A stretch of 64,000 nucleotides of DNA from an uncultured Glaciecola sp. (GTDB taxonomy: Bacteria; Pseudomonadota; Gammaproteobacteria; Enterobacterales; Alteromonadaceae): assembly GCA_937125395.1 (NCBI GenBank), contig CAKZLI010000054.1:62001-126000 (forward strand), given 5' to 3'. The notes beneath the pieces were generated by a model, which saw nothing but the letters and a program-made list of their open reading frames with translations, was not told the origin of the DNA and searched no databases. Of the stretch, positions 18,200 to 29,783 are shown in pieces. Position numbers and translations under genes: made by a program. Positions within the stretch are counted from its first letter, which is position 1; every line of letters starts with the position of its first letter.

Positions 18200-20167
18200 C
18201 TAATGCCCATCTAAAATTCGCCGTTCCGCACGTTCTACGCGACGCGGCTTGCCACTGATCACCAAAATATCGTTGTCACGTAACACGACATCTAAATTGG
18301 GTGATTCCAGTACCTCATTACCGCGTTTAATCTTTTTGACGTGCACGCCATAACGCACTAAATCACATGCAGCGATAGTTTTGTCAACAGCCCAAGCAGA
18401 GCGGTTTAAGTTAATGGCATGCATAAATTTTAATGTATCTGCATTTGCATAACTGACCTCAGTGGTCTCTCCAGGGTAAAACCCATGGAGATGATCATAA
18501 TGTTCTTTGCGCTCATTGCGGATCCGCTTGAGGATCCTTGACATTGGCACCCCACTGTAATGATACACTTGCGATACTAACATCAACACAGCCTCTTGTA
18601 ATTCTGGAACAACCTGTGTTGCACCACTTTGATACAAAGACTCAAGTGCATAATCTTTGCGCGTGCGAACAATAATAGGAATAGTCTGGTTAAAGCTACG
18701 TATACACTGAATACATTGACTCACTTTGGCGATGTTATCAAAGGTGATAATCACCGATGCAGCTTGATTTATATTCACACTGTGCAAAATGGATTTATCC
18801 GATACATCACCATAGATGACGGGTTCATTTGCAGTTTGTGATTCTTGTACCCGAATCGGATCAATATCAACAGCAACATAACTGATGTGTTCCATATCAA
18901 GCATTCGTGCAGTGGACTGCCCCACGCGAGCAAAGCCCAAGAGCACGACGTGGTTATTTCGCTCAAACTCTAATACCTGAGCATTATTGAGTGTGTTGAC
19001 GGTGTCATCAGGTGCAAACACATTAGCAAACCGTACGCTGTTAGCGACTAAAAAAGGCGTGCACGCCATACTCAAAATACCAATACTGACCAACACCGAC
19101 GCTACCTCTGGTTCTAAAGCTTGGTGTGTCACCGCTAGTGAAGCAAGAATAAAACTAAACTCCCCCATTTGACATACCTTAAACCCAGCAGCCCAAGCAT
19201 CATTGGCATCGGCGTTAAAAATCATCGCTGACGCACGAACCATGAGTATCTTTAATACCAGCATCACGCATAATCCAAGTATGATAACCCCAATATGCGC
19301 CCACACTTCAGGTAATTCTAAACGCATCCCGACAGTGACAAAAAACAAGCCCATTAGAATATCTTGAAATGGACGAATATCCGATTCTAATTGATATTTA
19401 TATTGGCTTTCACCGAGCATCATCCCTGCAATAAATGCCCCTAGTGCTAATGACAAACCCATGCCATAAGTAAATCCTGCTGCAATTAACACAACGGTGA
19501 GAGTAGTGAGTACGAATAATTCATCCGTGCGCGTATTGGCAACTTCACGAAATATTTTAGGCAGTACCCATTTACCTATCAGCAATAACGAAGTGATAAC
19601 AACGATACCTTTCAGCAAAGCCAGCCCCATCAAAGAGGCAATTGACGTCTCTGAAGCACTATTGATTAACGGAATAAAGATCAGAAAAGGCACCACTGCC
19701 AAATCTTGAAATAATAGTATTGAAACAGCGAGTTGTGAACGAGGTGTATTTAACGTCCCCATTTCTGTTGTTTGTTTAATTACGATTGCGGTGGACGACA
19801 AACCAACCATCCCACCAATAATGAGAGCAGCAGACAGGCCAAAACCAAATCCGTATGCAATAGTGGCCGCCACTAAGGTGGTCAACACCATCTGACTCAA
19901 ACCCACACCAAACACTAGATGGCGCATGGCTTTAAGTTTGGGTACTGAAAATTCTAAGCCTAACGTAAATAATAAAAACACAATCCCGATTTCAGCTAAA
20001 ACATGCATCTGTTCTGGATGGTCAAACAAACTTAATGCACTTGGCCCAACGATAATACCGGCAAACAAATAGGCTAATATGGGAGGCAAATTAACTCGCT
20101 TAAAACACCATACGCTAAACACAGCCACAACCAACAATGACAGAACGGATACAAACTCAACAGGCAT
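18200..20167 (-). CDS. CPA2-family cation:proton antiporter (KefB/KefC-like) with RCK domain
   Basis: This is an inner-membrane monovalent cation/proton antiporter of 655 residues. The first 380 or so residues form 12-13 membrane helices with CPA2 motifs (LAYLFAGIIVGP, FTLGLEFS, GLSSTAIVIKQ, LLFQDLAVVP). Next is a TrkA-N/RCK domain starting HVVLLGFARVGQSTARML (about 405-525), then a TrkA-C-type domain with VLRDNDILVISG at the C-terminus. Substrate (K+ or Na+) cannot be read from sequence. It starts 5 bases after tilS. Confidence 0.88.
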   Translation of the reverse strand: MPVEFVSVLSLLVVAVFSVWCFKRVNLPPILAYLFAGIIVGPSALSLFDHPEQMHVLAEIGIVFLLFTLGLEFSVPKLKAMRHLVFGVGLSQMVLTTLVAATIAYGFGFGLSAALIIGGMVGLSSTAIVIKQTTEMGTLNTPRSQLAVSILLFQDLAVVPFLIFIPLINSASETSIASLMGLALLKGIVVITSLLLIGKWVLPKIFREVANTRTDELFVLTTLTVVLIAAGFTYGMGLSLALGAFIAGMMLGESQYKYQLESDIRPFQDILMGLFFVTVGMRLELPEVWAHIGVIILGLCVMLVLKILMVRASAMIFNADANDAWAAGFKVCQMGEFSFILASLAVTHQALEPEVASVLVSIGILSMACTPFLVANSVRFANVFAPDDTVNTLNNAQVLEFERNNHVVLLGFARVGQSTARMLDMEHISYVAVDIDPIRVQESQTANEPVIYGDVSDKSILHSVNINQAASVIITFDNIAKVSQCIQCIRSFNQTIPIIVRTRKDYALESLYQSGATQVVPELQEAVLMLVSQVYHYSGVPMSRILKRIRNERKEHYDHLHGFYPGETTEVSYANADTLKFMHAINLNRSAWAVDKTIAACDLVRYGVHVKKIKRGNEVLESPNLDVVLRDNDILVISGKPRRVERAERRILDGH

Positions 20168-20172
20168 CTACA

Positions 20173-21432
20173 TTATTCCTTTAACAATGGATATAAGTGA
20201 GCATCGCACCACAAGGCACTATCGACATTATGCTCACGAATGATTAGTGTATAAGTTCTTAACCAAGGTGGAATTAACCATAGTTTGTACCATTGTTTAA
20301 TGGGTTTGTGATGCCGTTCACCTTGCGGTTTTATCTTATAGGTTAACGCCACTGGTGAAACAGTGGAAGTCGGTGACGCTGACGGTGTATCCAGCATGGC
20401 ATGATATTGAGCGCGAGCCTTGTCTAAAGAATGTTGAGATACACACCATAGCTGCTGGTCATATCGCATAAAATGAAGCTGACCGTGTTGGCTGGTATGG
20501 ATGGTGAGTTTGCCCTGGGCTGAAGACTGTGCATGAATCACGTCCCATAGCGCATCGGTTTGCGCTTGGCTCATTGGTAATTGCGTAATAGTATGGATAT
20601 AAGCGCGCAATATCGCCGTCTGCCATGCATCTGAGTAACTTGCCAAACGCGTTAAGTGTAATGTCCGTGCAATACTCGAAGTAACCGTCGGCATACACAT
20701 ACAATCCAATAAACGTTCTTGCACCACCTCATCGAGTAAGCTGCGCTCTTGCTGTAATACCTGCATACTATCAACGACTTTATCGGTCCATTGTGGCCAA
20801 CGTTGCACTAAGCTGGGGATAATAGCATGTCTCAAAAAATTGCGGTCAAACCGTGTATCGGTGTTACTGGGATCATTGATCCAGTCTGTTGGGCTTAATA
20901 CCGTATTGGCATAGTCATTGATTTGAGTTTGACGCAGCGACAATAACGGCCGGAACAACGTCTGTCCATTCACTAATGGTTGCCACCTAGACATACCTGA
21001 CAGTCCCAGTGTTCCCGAACCGCGCTTCAGATTCAGCATAAAAGTTTCGGCTTGATCATCTCCGTGTTGCCCCAACAGCAATACACTGTCTGGTTGCATC
21101 ATAGCAAACATCGCCTCATACCTTGCTTCACGGGCTTTTGCTTCTAAATTACTGGTACCATCAAGTGTTACCGCGGCGCTACAATAGGCAAACTGATAAT
21201 GTTTGGCCAGTTGCGCACAATGCTTTTGCCAGCTCGAAGCGTCAGGATGAATTTGGTGATTGATGTGTAGTACAGTGAGAGGATATTTTGCGTTTTCTGG
21301 CCATTGTTGAGCCAGCATATGCAATAAAGCAACAGAATCCATTCCACCGCTTAGGGCAAGATAAGTTGGGCGTTGAGTAACAAACACCCATTCATTCGAG
21401 GTGCAATCGATTAACGGTTTAGCAGTAGCCAA
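20173..21432 (-). CDS. tilS: tRNA(Ile)-lysidine synthase TilS
   Basis: TilS attaches lysine to C34 of tRNA-Ile(CAU), changing its decoding to AUA. The 419-residue product has the PP-loop SGGMDS at 28-33, the [20 protein letters not shown] motif (about 142-161), the [12 protein letters not shown] helix, and the C-terminal TilS domains. Its start overlaps the end of accA by 14 bases, implying coupled translation; accA-tilS adjacency is common in Gammaproteobacteria. Confidence 0.95.
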   Translation of the reverse strand: MATAKPLIDCTSNEWVFVTQRPTYLALSGGMDSVALLHMLAQQWPENAKYPLTVLHINHQIHPDASSWQKHCAQLAKHYQFAYCSAAVTLDGTSNLEAKAREARYEAMFAMMQPDSVLLLGQHGDDQAETFMLNLKRGSGTLGLSGMSRWQPLVNGQTLFRPLLSLRQTQINDYANTVLSPTDWINDPSNTDTRFDRNFLRHAIIPSLVQRWPQWTDKVVDSMQVLQQERSLLDEVVQERLLDCMCMPTVTSSIARTLHLTRLASYSDAWQTAILRAYIHTITQLPMSQAQTDALWDVIHAQSSAQGKLTIHTSQHGQLHFMRYDQQLWCVSQHSLDKARAQYHAMLDTPSASPTSTVSPVALTYKIKPQGERHHKPIKQWYKLWLIPPWLRTYTLIIREHNVDSALWCDAHLYPLLKE

Positions 21433-22375
21433 ACGACATTAATCTTTCATAGCGCTGAGCTTTGAGCTCTTCAAGACTTAACGCTTTGAGTTGAGCAAGC
21501 TGTTGTTTAATCGTTGCTTTGTAGTTTGCAGCCATTGCTTGATGGTTACGATGTGCGCCACCTAACGGCTCTTCAATAATATCGTTAATCAAACCCAACG
21601 ATTTGATTTGTTGAGCGCCAACGCCCATAGCTTCAGCAGCAAGTGGGGCTTTTTCGGCACTTTTCCACAATATCGAAGCACACCCCTCAGGTGAAATAAC
21701 CGAGTAAGTCGAATACTGCAACATATTAACGCGATCACCGACACCGATTGCTAATGCACCACCAGAACCACCTTCACCAATAACGGTACAGATAACAGGT
21801 ACATCCAGCTCTGCCATTTCTTTTAAGTTACGCGCAATCGCTTCTGATTGGCCACGCTCTTCAGCGCCCACTCCAGGGTAGGCTCCAGGGGTGTCAATTA
21901 GCGTAATAATCGGCAAATTAAAGCGTTCTGCCATTTTCATTAAGCGTAATGCTTTACGATACCCTTCAGGTTTAGGCATACCAAAATTACGTTTGATTTT
22001 TTCATGCGTATCACGTCCTTTTTGATGACCAATAATCATCACAGGCTCATCATCAAGCATGGCTAAACCACCTACGATAGCTTTGTCATCCGCATAAGCA
22101 CGGTCACCGGCTAATTCATTAAACTCAACAAAAGCATGTTCAATGTAATCATGCGTATAAGGGCGTAATGGATGACGGGCTAGCTGTGATACTTGCCATG
22201 CACCAAGATCTTTAAACACTTTTCTGGTTAAATCAGCGCTTTTTTCTTGCAGACGGGTAATTTCTTCTTCGATACCCACATCTAGTTTACCAGTTTGATT
22301 AACTAGACGTAGTTCTTCTATTTTGGCTTCTAGTTCAGCAATCGGTTGCTCAAAATCCAAAAAATGTACGCTCAT
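21419..22375 (-). CDS. accA: Acetyl-CoA carboxylase carboxyltransferase subunit alpha AccA
   Basis: AccA, with AccD, transfers carboxyl from biotin to acetyl-CoA to make malonyl-CoA for fatty acid synthesis. The 318 residues equal the E. coli length (319). Typical motifs are [18 protein letters not shown] at the start, [26 protein letters not shown], and [39 protein letters not shown]. It lies 30 bases after dnaE. Confidence 0.98.
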   Translation of the reverse strand: MSVHFLDFEQPIAELEAKIEELRLVNQTGKLDVGIEEEITRLQEKSADLTRKVFKDLGAWQVSQLARHPLRPYTHDYIEHAFVEFNELAGDRAYADDKAIVGGLAMLDDEPVMIIGHQKGRDTHEKIKRNFGMPKPEGYRKALRLMKMAERFNLPIITLIDTPGAYPGVGAEERGQSEAIARNLKEMAELDVPVICTVIGEGGSGGALAIGVGDRVNMLQYSTYSVISPEGCASILWKSAEKAPLAAEAMGVGAQQIKSLGLINDIIEEPLGGAHRNHQAMAANYKATIKQQLAQLKALSLEELKAQRYERLMSFGYC

Positions 22376-22405
22376 GTACTATCCTAATATTGTGTGTTGT
22401 TGTGG

Positions 22406-25400
22406 TTAAGAAAAGACCAACATAACGTTATCGTAACCCAAACATTGTCTTAATTCATGTAATAATTGATCACTGGGTGTCACATACCAAGTTGCATCAG
22501 AAGTTAATGCAACTTCTAAATCTGGATGTTCAACCTTAAACTCCAACGGACAAGTCCCGCCTACATAATGCTTTATTATGCGCGATGCAGCATCAATTCG
22601 GTGATGTAATTGTTCATCATTAATAACAGAAATCGATAAGGCACGAACAAACTGTTCACGCGCATCTGTTATTTCCATTAACGATCTAACCGTCATTGTA
22701 TTGCTATTGGAGAAATCATCAAAGCTGACCTGTCCTTTTACATACAAAATTTTGTTAGTTTGCAGCAATGCTTCATAATTTTCGTACATATCAGGGAATA
22801 ATCTGACGTCTACTCGTCCTGATTTGTCATCTAAGGTGACAATCCCCCAACGACGACCTTTTTTATTCGTCATCACGCGCACACCTAATACCAAACCGGC
22901 AATCGCAGCTTGGTTTTCTTTACCGGTCGGTTTAATGTCGTTGATCCGACAATCGGTGTAGTGGCGTAGCTCACTGAGATATTGGTTAATCGGGTGACCC
23001 GTTAAATAGAGACCTAAGGTTTCTTTTTCCCCATCTAACCAGACTTTTTCGGACCACATAGGCACATCAGCAAATGCTTGGTGCGCATCATCAGCCTCAG
23101 TCAGTAGACCAAACATATCTGCTTGGCCAAAGCTTTCAGCTTTAGCATGTTGAGAGGCAGCATCAAGCGCATCTTGCAAGCTAGACATAGTGGCAGCTCG
23201 ATGCGGCCCTAAATTATCCATAGCACCGGCTAAGACCAGTTTTTCTAATACTCGCTTGTTGATCTTCTTAATATCAATCTTGGCACAAAAATCAAATAAA
23301 TCACTAAATTTACCATGTTGCTCACGCGCTTCAATAATCGCTTCAATTGGCCCCTCACCGACCCCTTTAATCGCGCCGATACCATAGACAATTTGTTGTT
23401 GATCATTGACCGTAAATTTATAATTACCGCTATTTAAATCCGGCGGGCAAATAGTAATTCCCATCCGTTGACATTCATCTGCCAAGGTCACGATCTTGTC
23501 AGTGTTATCCATATCGGCTGACATAACTGCAGCCATAAAATAAGCAGGATAGTGTGTTTTTAGCCACAAGGTTTGATAAGAGACTAACGCGTATGCAGCA
23601 GAGTGAGATTTGTTAAAACCATAACCGGCGAATTTTTCTACTAAATCAAATATTTTCATCGCCAAATCAGGATCGATCTGGTTATTTTTGGAGCCTTCGG
23701 CAAAGAACGAACGCTGGTTTTCCATTTCGTCGAAATTTTTCTTACCCATCGCTCGACGTAATAAATCAGCGCCACCAAGTGAATAACCCGCCATTTCCTG
23801 GGCTATCTGCATGACTTGTTCTTGATACAAAATAATACCGTAAGTCGGCTCTAGAATCACTTGTAAACATTCATGTTGGTAATTTGCATCGGGATACGAA
23901 ATCGCTTCTCGACCGTGTTTACGATCTATGAAGTTATCTACCATGCCCGATTGCAACGGGCCTGGACGAAACAGGGCTACCAAAGCGATGATGTCCTCAA
24001 AGCAATCTGGACGAAGACGTTTGATTAAGTCTTTCATGCCTCGTGATTCTAGTTGAAATACCGCTGTCGATTCAGCGCGTTGCAGCAGCGCATAACAAGT
24101 GGGATCTTCAAGGGGGATCTTTGTGATATCGATCACTTCACCGGTGCTTTGTGCCACCATATCAATCGCCCATTGAATAATTGTCAATGTACGTAGACCT
24201 AAGAAATCAAACTTGACCAATCCGGCTGTTTCGACGTCATTTTTATCAAATTGTGTCACCGGGTTATTACCAGAATCATCACAGTATAATGGCGAAAAGT
24301 CGGTAATAACGGTTGGCGCAATCACTACTCCACCAGCATGTTTACCGGCATTGCGGGTTACACCTTCCAAGATGCGACACATCCCTAACAGTTCTTTGAC
24401 ATCATCATCGGCGGCCTCTAATTGACCCAAACGTGGCTCAACATCAAAGGCTTTGGCCAAGGTCATACCTGGATCAGAAGGAATCAATTTGGAGATACGA
24501 TCCACGAAACCATAAGGGTGACCTAACACCCGGCCGACATCACGTACAACGGCTTTTGCAGCCATAGTGCCGAAGGTAATAATTTGTGAAACCGCATCTC
24601 GACCGTACATTTGAGCTACGTGATCAATTACTTCATCACGACGGTCCATACAAAAATCAATATCGAAATCCGGCATCGACACCCGTTCAGGATTTAAGAA
24701 TCGTTCAAATAACAAATCAAATTCAAGCGGGTCTAAATCAGTAATATCGAGTGCATAAGCAACCAATGAACCCGCACCAGAACCACGACCAGGCCCGACT
24801 GGAATACCATTATCTTTTGACCATTGGATAAACTCCATGACAATCAAAAAGTAACCAGGGAAGCCCATTTGATTGATGACCTTTAATTCTATGTCCAGCC
24901 GTTCATCATATTCTGGACGTTGAGCGATACGTGTCGCTTCATCTGGAAATAAGGTCATTAAGCGACGTTCAAGTCCTTCTTCAGAGACTTTGACCAAAAA
25001 GTCTTCAGTCGATAATTCACCAGTAGGAAAATTAGGTAAAAAATATGTGCCTAATTGTACTGTCGCGTTACAGCGCTTGGCGATCTCGACGGTATTGCTG
25101 ATAGCTTCAGGAATATCATCAAATAAAGCAATCATCTCTTCACTGCTACGCAAATACTGCTGTGGACTGTAATTTTTGGGTCTGCGAGAGTCTTCTAAGG
25201 TATACCCGTCGTGGATACTGACCCGTATTTCATGTGCAGCGAAATTATCGGCTTTTATAAATACCACTTCATTGGTGGCAACTACCGGTAAATCATGTTG
25301 TTCAGCCCAAGTGACCGCTGCACTGATGTATTCGTTTTCATTGGTTCTGCCGGTGCGGATCAATTCCAAATAATATCGGTCGGCAAAATGCTCTTGATAA

Positions 25401-25867
25401 AATTGCGTCATCTGTGACGCTGCAGACAAATTATTATTGACCAGTGCAAGACCTACATCACCTTGGGTCGCACCCGATAATATAATCAGACCTTTGGCAT
25501 GCTCAGCCAACCACTGCTTGTCAATCACAGCTCTGCCTAGTACATGACCACGTTGATACGCTTTAGAAATCAGTACTGTAATATTGTTATAGCCATCATT
25601 ATCCGTAGCTAATAACGTTAGTCTAAATAACTGAGTAGATTGAGTCAGATCTTGTACCCAAAAATCGGTACCTATGATGGGTTTAATACCGCGCTTATGT
25701 GCCTCGGAATAGAATTTAACTAAACCGCACATATTCATTTGATCAGTCAAGGCCATCGCTGGCATAGATTGTTCAACGCACTCATCAAGCAATGGTTTGA
25801 TTTTATTCAAACCATCCAGCATGGAGTAATCACTATGTACACGTAAGTGTATGAATTCAGGGTTCAT
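22406..25867 (-). CDS. dnaE: DNA polymerase III subunit alpha DnaE
   Basis: DnaE is the catalytic subunit of the replicative polymerase III. The 1153-residue product has the N-terminal PHP domain ([19 protein letters not shown]). The C-family polymerase core carries [18 protein letters not shown] and the metal-binding [16 protein letters not shown] near residue 400. Helix-hairpin-helix regions and an OB-fold ([20 protein letters not shown]) precede the tau-binding end. Length is close to the E. coli 1160. It lies 103 bases after rnhB, and that gap holds nothing recognisable. Confidence 0.98.
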   Translation of the reverse strand: MNPEFIHLRVHSDYSMLDGLNKIKPLLDECVEQSMPAMALTDQMNMCGLVKFYSEAHKRGIKPIIGTDFWVQDLTQSTQLFRLTLLATDNDGYNNITVLISKAYQRGHVLGRAVIDKQWLAEHAKGLIILSGATQGDVGLALVNNNLSAASQMTQFYQEHFADRYYLELIRTGRTNENEYISAAVTWAEQHDLPVVATNEVVFIKADNFAAHEIRVSIHDGYTLEDSRRPKNYSPQQYLRSSEEMIALFDDIPEAISNTVEIAKRCNATVQLGTYFLPNFPTGELSTEDFLVKVSEEGLERRLMTLFPDEATRIAQRPEYDERLDIELKVINQMGFPGYFLIVMEFIQWSKDNGIPVGPGRGSGAGSLVAYALDITDLDPLEFDLLFERFLNPERVSMPDFDIDFCMDRRDEVIDHVAQMYGRDAVSQIITFGTMAAKAVVRDVGRVLGHPYGFVDRISKLIPSDPGMTLAKAFDVEPRLGQLEAADDDVKELLGMCRILEGVTRNAGKHAGGVVIAPTVITDFSPLYCDDSGNNPVTQFDKNDVETAGLVKFDFLGLRTLTIIQWAIDMVAQSTGEVIDITKIPLEDPTCYALLQRAESTAVFQLESRGMKDLIKRLRPDCFEDIIALVALFRPGPLQSGMVDNFIDRKHGREAISYPDANYQHECLQVILEPTYGIILYQEQVMQIAQEMAGYSLGGADLLRRAMGKKNFDEMENQRSFFAEGSKNNQIDPDLAMKIFDLVEKFAGYGFNKSHSAAYALVSYQTLWLKTHYPAYFMAAVMSADMDNTDKIVTLADECQRMGITICPPDLNSGNYKFTVNDQQQIVYGIGAIKGVGEGPIEAIIEAREQHGKFSDLFDFCAKIDIKKINKRVLEKLVLAGAMDNLGPHRAATMSSLQDALDAASQHAKAESFGQADMFGLLTEADDAHQAFADVPMWSEKVWLDGEKETLGLYLTGHPINQYLSELRHYTDCRINDIKPTGKENQAAIAGLVLGVRVMTNKKGRRWGIVTLDDKSGRVDVRLFPDMYENYEALLQTNKILYVKGQVSFDDFSNSNTMTVRSLMEITDAREQFVRALSISVINDEQLHHRIDAASRIIKHYVGGTCPLEFKVEHPDLEVALTSDATWYVTPSDQLLHELRQCLGYDNVMLVFS

Positions 25868-25970
25868 CTAAAGCTTAGATCCTAAACTAAATAATTGAAA
25901 TTAACGCTTTTAAGTGTATCAAAAAAAACAGTCAGACAGGATGTAAATCCGAGGTATTTGCTAAAAAATA

Positions 25971-26537
25971 TTAGGAAGCAGCTAACAATCGTGCAATCGG
26001 TTTAAATGAACGCCGATAACACGGTAAAACCGGTAAATGTTCAAGCGCAGCCAAATGTGCTTTAGTCGGATAGCCTTTGTGCTGGGCAAAGCCATATTCT
26101 GGATAGATTTTATCCAAAGCGATCATTTCTTGATCACGCACAACTTTGGCCAGAATAGACGCTGCACTGATGCAAGGGATTAGGCCATCGCCTTTAACAA
26201 TCGCCTCTGAATGATATTGCCATTTGGGTAATCGATTACCATCAACCTGAACAAAATCAGGTTGTATCTGTAATCCTTCGACAGCGCGAGTCATCGCAAG
26301 TAAGGTGGCTTGTAATATATTTAATTCATCGATCTCACTGGGCGAAGCACGGCCTATTGCCCACGCTAGGGCATGCTCTTGAATGATCGGGAATAACGCT
26401 TCACGTTGCTTTTCACTCAGCTTCTTTGAGTCATTTAATTGCGTGATCTCACATTCAGGATTTAAAATGACAGCCGCCGTGACTACATCACCCACTAACG
26501 GCCCGCGGCCGACTTCATCGACACCTGCAATTAACAT
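25971..26537 (-). CDS. rnhB: Ribonuclease HII RnhB
   Basis: RnhB removes ribonucleotides misincorporated in DNA. The 188 residues begin with the catalytic [21 protein letters not shown] (D7, E8), contain the third acidic site in FVQVDGN, and end with the [24 protein letters not shown] motif. Its start codon overlaps the lpxB stop (TAATG), so it is translationally coupled. The order lpxB-rnhB-dnaE is conserved with E. coli. Confidence 0.97.
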   Translation of the reverse strand: MLIAGVDEVGRGPLVGDVVTAAVILNPECEITQLNDSKKLSEKQREALFPIIQEHALAWAIGRASPSEIDELNILQATLLAMTRAVEGLQIQPDFVQVDGNRLPKWQYHSEAIVKGDGLIPCISAASILAKVVRDQEMIALDKIYPEYGFAQHKGYPTKAHLAALEHLPVLPCYRRSFKPIARLLAAS

Positions 26538-27877
26538 TAAGACACCTTAGGTTGGTTGTCGGAGCTTTGTGCTAACACGCTACTCGTCGCCGAGCCGGTC
26601 AGTATGTCACTCACAACCGTTGCCGCTTGTTCATCTGCATTTTTGCGCAGACTATGATGGATATCGGTGAAGCGTTGCATAATATAGTTAAGTTGAGCAG
26701 CTTGTACCTCAAACAAACATGAACCGACACTGTTCACCGGTAGCAAAGTGTCAGGAGCTTGTGCTGGTGCTGATGCTGATGCGTCAGTATGAGGTTGAGC
26801 AATAACATGCAACAAATCCAGCATATACCGGCTAATTTTGGCCGGTGTGACATCCGCTTGTAATAATTCAGGAACCAAGAGTTCATCAGCCAGTATATTG
26901 GGTAACGAAAAATAATCCGGTTGATATAAACGTTGCATCATTGTGTAAGTGAGCCATGACATTTTATAAACTGACAACATCGGGCGCTTACATAACATCG
27001 CTTCTAACGTCGCTGTTCCCGAAGAAAGCAACACGACATCACTGGCGATCATAACTTGTCTTGCGGTTGCTCTGCTGACACGTATACCCGCTTTTAAATG
27101 GGCAGGATAGCTATCAAGCATGGTATTAATTTGTATTTCACGCGCACGATTCACTGCTGGGATCACCCCGATAATGTCAGGATACTCGATTTGCAGTAAG
27201 GCAAAACTCTGCAAAAACACAGGCAATAAATTATTAACTTCACTACTACGGGAACCTGGCAGCAGTGCTATAATTTGCGCAGTATCAGGCAATGACAAAG
27301 CACTTCGGGCGGCAGGTTGATCCGGCAATAATGCAATCGCATCAGCCATAGGGTGACCCACAAAACGATATCGCACATTATGTTTAGTAAACACGGCAGC
27401 CTCAAAAGGAAATAATCCCATCACACAACCCGCGGCTTGTTTGATTGTATTAACGCGTGATTCGCGCCATGCCCAAATGGTCGGGGAAACATAATGCACA
27501 GTGTTGATATTGCGTTGTTTTAAGAAGGTTTCTATCGGAAGATTAAAATCAGGCGCATCCACCCCAATATAAATATCAGGGTTAAATTCAAGTAATTTAC
27601 GTTTGAGTTGGCGCCGAATTTGAAGCAAGCGAGGCAAATGTTTTAGGACTTCGACTAAGCCCATGACTGACAGCTCATCCATATTGAACCATGAATCAAG
27701 CCCTTCAGCTTGCGCTAGATCACCGCCGATGCCTTTACATATTGCATTGGGGAAACGACGGCGTATTTCACGGATTAACCCACTAGCAAGCATATCACCG
27801 GACGGTTCAGCACACACTACCGCAATACGATAAGGCACATCAATCGATGCGCTATCATACAGAGTAGAATCACTCAT
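26537..27877 (-). CDS. lpxB: Lipid-A-disaccharide synthase LpxB, with C-terminal insertion/extension
   Basis: LpxB condenses UDP-diacylglucosamine with lipid X to form the lipid A disaccharide. Family motifs are clear: [77 protein letters not shown]. The protein has 446 residues against about 380 for E. coli. The surplus is an Ala/Ser/Pro-rich insertion near residues 365-385 and a Ser/Thr/Asp-rich tail after the last helix (about 415-446). It ends overlapping rnhB and begins 1 base after the lpxA stop. Confidence 0.96.
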   Translation of the reverse strand: MSDSTLYDSASIDVPYRIAVVCAEPSGDMLASGLIREIRRRFPNAICKGIGGDLAQAEGLDSWFNMDELSVMGLVEVLKHLPRLLQIRRQLKRKLLEFNPDIYIGVDAPDFNLPIETFLKQRNINTVHYVSPTIWAWRESRVNTIKQAAGCVMGLFPFEAAVFTKHNVRYRFVGHPMADAIALLPDQPAARSALSLPDTAQIIALLPGSRSSEVNNLLPVFLQSFALLQIEYPDIIGVIPAVNRAREIQINTMLDSYPAHLKAGIRVSRATARQVMIASDVVLLSSGTATLEAMLCKRPMLSVYKMSWLTYTMMQRLYQPDYFSLPNILADELLVPELLQADVTPAKISRYMLDLLHVIAQPHTDASASAPAQAPDTLLPVNSVGSCLFEVQAAQLNYIMQRFTDIHHSLRKNADEQAATVVSDILTGSATSSVLAQSSDNQPKVS

Positions 27878-27878
27878 C

Positions 27879-28649
27879 TTAACGAATAATACCGCGGTTA
27901 GGTTGGCTTAAAAAATCCACTAAAATATCTAACTCAGGCGTCGTTTGGGCTAACGCTTGGATTGCTGTAATGGCTTCAGCGATCGTATTGTTTTGACGAT
28001 ATAGCGCTTTGTAAGCGCGTTTAATTTGCATGATTGAGTCGCTACTAAACCCACGGCGTTTAAGACCTTCAGCATTGATTGTTTGCGGCACATGCTTCAA
28101 TCCATTGACCATAACATAAGGTGGCACATCGCGCAGAATCACAGCTCCACCACCGGTAAAACAATGTGAACCTAAATGGCAAAACTGATGCACTGCCGTC
28201 ATCCCACCTAAAATAACAAAATCACCAATGTGCACGTGACCAGCAACGGTTGCGTTGTTGGCAAATATATTATTATCCCCCACCATACAATCATGAGCTA
28301 GGTGAGTGTTGACCATCAATAGATTATTTGAGCCAATTTTGGTAATACGCTGATCTTGAGTCGTGCCGCGATGAACAGTACAAGACTCACGGAAGACATT
28401 ATTATCGCCAATTTCTAGCGTTGTTGTTTCGCCAGCGTATTTTTTATCTTGGCAGTCTTCACCGATGGAACAAAATTGAAAAAAATGGTTATTGTTGCCA
28501 ATACTTGTATCACGTTTAATTACAACATGAGATTCAAGTACACAGTCATCACCAATGATAACGTTTTCGCCCACTAAACAAAATGCACCAATTGATACAT
28601 TTTGACCTAATTGGGCTGAAGGATGGATAATGGCACTAGAATGGATCAC
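27879..28649 (-). CDS. lpxA: UDP-N-acetylglucosamine acyltransferase LpxA
   Basis: LpxA adds the first hydroxyacyl chain to UDP-GlcNAc in lipid A synthesis. The 256-residue product is a left-handed beta helix of hexapeptide repeats, with the catalytic His equivalent at H119 in HLAHDC and the C-terminal helical domain (NAEGLKRRGFSSDSIMQIKRAYKALYR). The start is GTG, 3 bases after the fabZ stop. LpxA makes the substrate chain for LpxC and LpxD, the latter missing from this cluster. Confidence 0.97.
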   Translation of the reverse strand: MIHSSAIIHPSAQLGQNVSIGAFCLVGENVIIGDDCVLESHVVIKRDTSIGNNNHFFQFCSIGEDCQDKKYAGETTTLEIGDNNVFRESCTVHRGTTQDQRITKIGSNNLLMVNTHLAHDCMVGDNNIFANNATVAGHVHIGDFVILGGMTAVHQFCHLGSHCFTGGGAVILRDVPPYVMVNGLKHVPQTINAEGLKRRGFSSDSIMQIKRAYKALYRQNNTIAEAITAIQALAQTTPELDILVDFLSQPNRGIIR

Positions 28650-28652
28650 AGG

Positions 28653-29099
28653 TTACATATCTCTCATTGCGCACATGAATTCAGACTTACAGACTTCTTC
28701 GCCAGCTACGGTGGCGATACCACTGAATTTCCAAATACCACGGCGTTCTTTAATTAACTCGACACGCATATCTAATCGGTCACCCGGTACGACTGGTTTT
28801 TTGAAACGCGCATTATCAACTCCGGCAAACAAATACAGTTTGTCGGTTTTTTCCATACTTTTAAATCCAAGTACACCAGCTACCTGTGCCATTGCTTCGA
28901 GGATTAATACCCCCGGAAAAATCGGCTGACCAGGAAAATGCCCTGTAAAACAAGGTTCATTGAACGTGATGTTTTTGTAAGCGCTAATCGATTGACCTAA
29001 TTCATATTCAGTCACGCGATCGACTAGTAAAAAAGGATATCTATGAGGAAGTAATTCCATGATTTCACGAATTTCTATCGTGTTTAACTCAGTAGACAA
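28653..29099 (-). CDS. fabZ: 3-hydroxyacyl-[ACP] dehydratase FabZ
   Basis: FabZ dehydrates 3-hydroxyacyl-ACP in fatty acid elongation. I choose a TTG start at 29099 ([20 protein letters not shown]...) because GGAG lies 9 bases upstream and the resulting 148 residues match the family; the open frame extends to 29114. The hot-dog fold active site is visible as H54 in [11 protein letters not shown] and E68 in LILEAM. It follows skp directly, with a hairpin between, where lpxD would normally stand. Confidence 0.95.
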   Translation of the reverse strand: MSTELNTIEIREIMELLPHRYPFLLVDRVTEYELGQSISAYKNITFNEPCFTGHFPGQPIFPGVLILEAMAQVAGVLGFKSMEKTDKLYLFAGVDNARFKKPVVPGDRLDMRVELIKERRGIWKFSGIATVAGEEVCKSEFMCAMRDM

Positions 29100-29160
29100 A
29101 GTAAGTAACTCCAAGTAGTGATAATGAGCGCAACCATACCGTTAAATGCGCTTTAAACAA

Positions 29161-29204
29161 ATCAGACCAACGACATATCTTATCGATACATACGTTGGCC
29201 TGAT
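29161..29204. repeat. Large inverted repeat between skp and fabZ
   Basis: ATCAGACCAACG (29161-29172) and CGTTGGCCTGAT (29193-29204) pair in 11 of 12 positions around a 20-base loop. This sits in the 127-bp gap where lpxD is expected. On the minus strand it is followed by TTTGTTT, so it may act as an attenuator or terminator; alternatively it is an mRNA processing hairpin. Confidence 0.65.
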
Positions 29205-29226
29205 CAAAGTAATGAGATTGTGTTAA

Positions 29227-29739
29227 TTAGTTTTGGTTAACTTTATCAATTACTTTTTTAGAGATATCAAATTCTGGCTTGGCAAACGTAGCTGCACCGG
29301 CGTTTAGAACTAAATCATAGTTATCTGATTTAGCAATCGCGTCGATCGCCTGTTTCACTAAACCTAATAATTTAGTTTGTTCTTCGTTTTGACGACGTTG
29401 CACTTCTTGTTGCAAAGGACCGGCTTTTTGTTGTAATTCTGTACGGATAGCCATGATCTTTTCTTGTGACGCTTGCTTCTGCGCTTCAGACATAGTCGCG
29501 CCATCGCGCTGTAATTTTTCTACTTCAAACTCACCGTCTTTTTGCAGTTTTTGCACATCGGCAAATTGTGCTTTGAATTCGTCATTAATGCTTTGCACGA
29601 TAATGGCTGTTTGAGGTAATGCCTGCAGCACACCTTGTACGTCTACAACAGCGATTTTTTGTGCAGCCATGGCTGAAGTACTGATTAACGTAGCAGCTAG
29701 TAATACACCGGTTGCAATAGTCTTAGTGAATGTTTTCAA
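29227..29739 (-). CDS. skp: Periplasmic chaperone Skp (OmpH)
   Basis: Skp is the trimeric periplasmic chaperone that carries unfolded outer-membrane proteins to BamA. The 170 residues have a signal peptide (GVLLAATLISTSAMA-AQ), then KIAVVDVQGVLQALPQ, and the long coiled-coil arms (about residues 50-125, rich in Q, K and E). The start is TTG, 6 bases after AGGAG. It lies 44 bases after bamA. Confidence 0.95.
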   Translation of the reverse strand: MKTFTKTIATGVLLAATLISTSAMAAQKIAVVDVQGVLQALPQTAIIVQSINDEFKAQFADVQKLQKDGEFEVEKLQRDGATMSEAQKQASQEKIMAIRTELQQKAGPLQQEVQRRQNEEQTKLLGLVKQAIDAIAKSDNYDLVLNAGAATFAKPEFDISKKVIDKVNQN

Positions 29740-29783
29740 AGTTTACTCCTCGTTGTGCATACTTGAGTACGCAATATATATTA

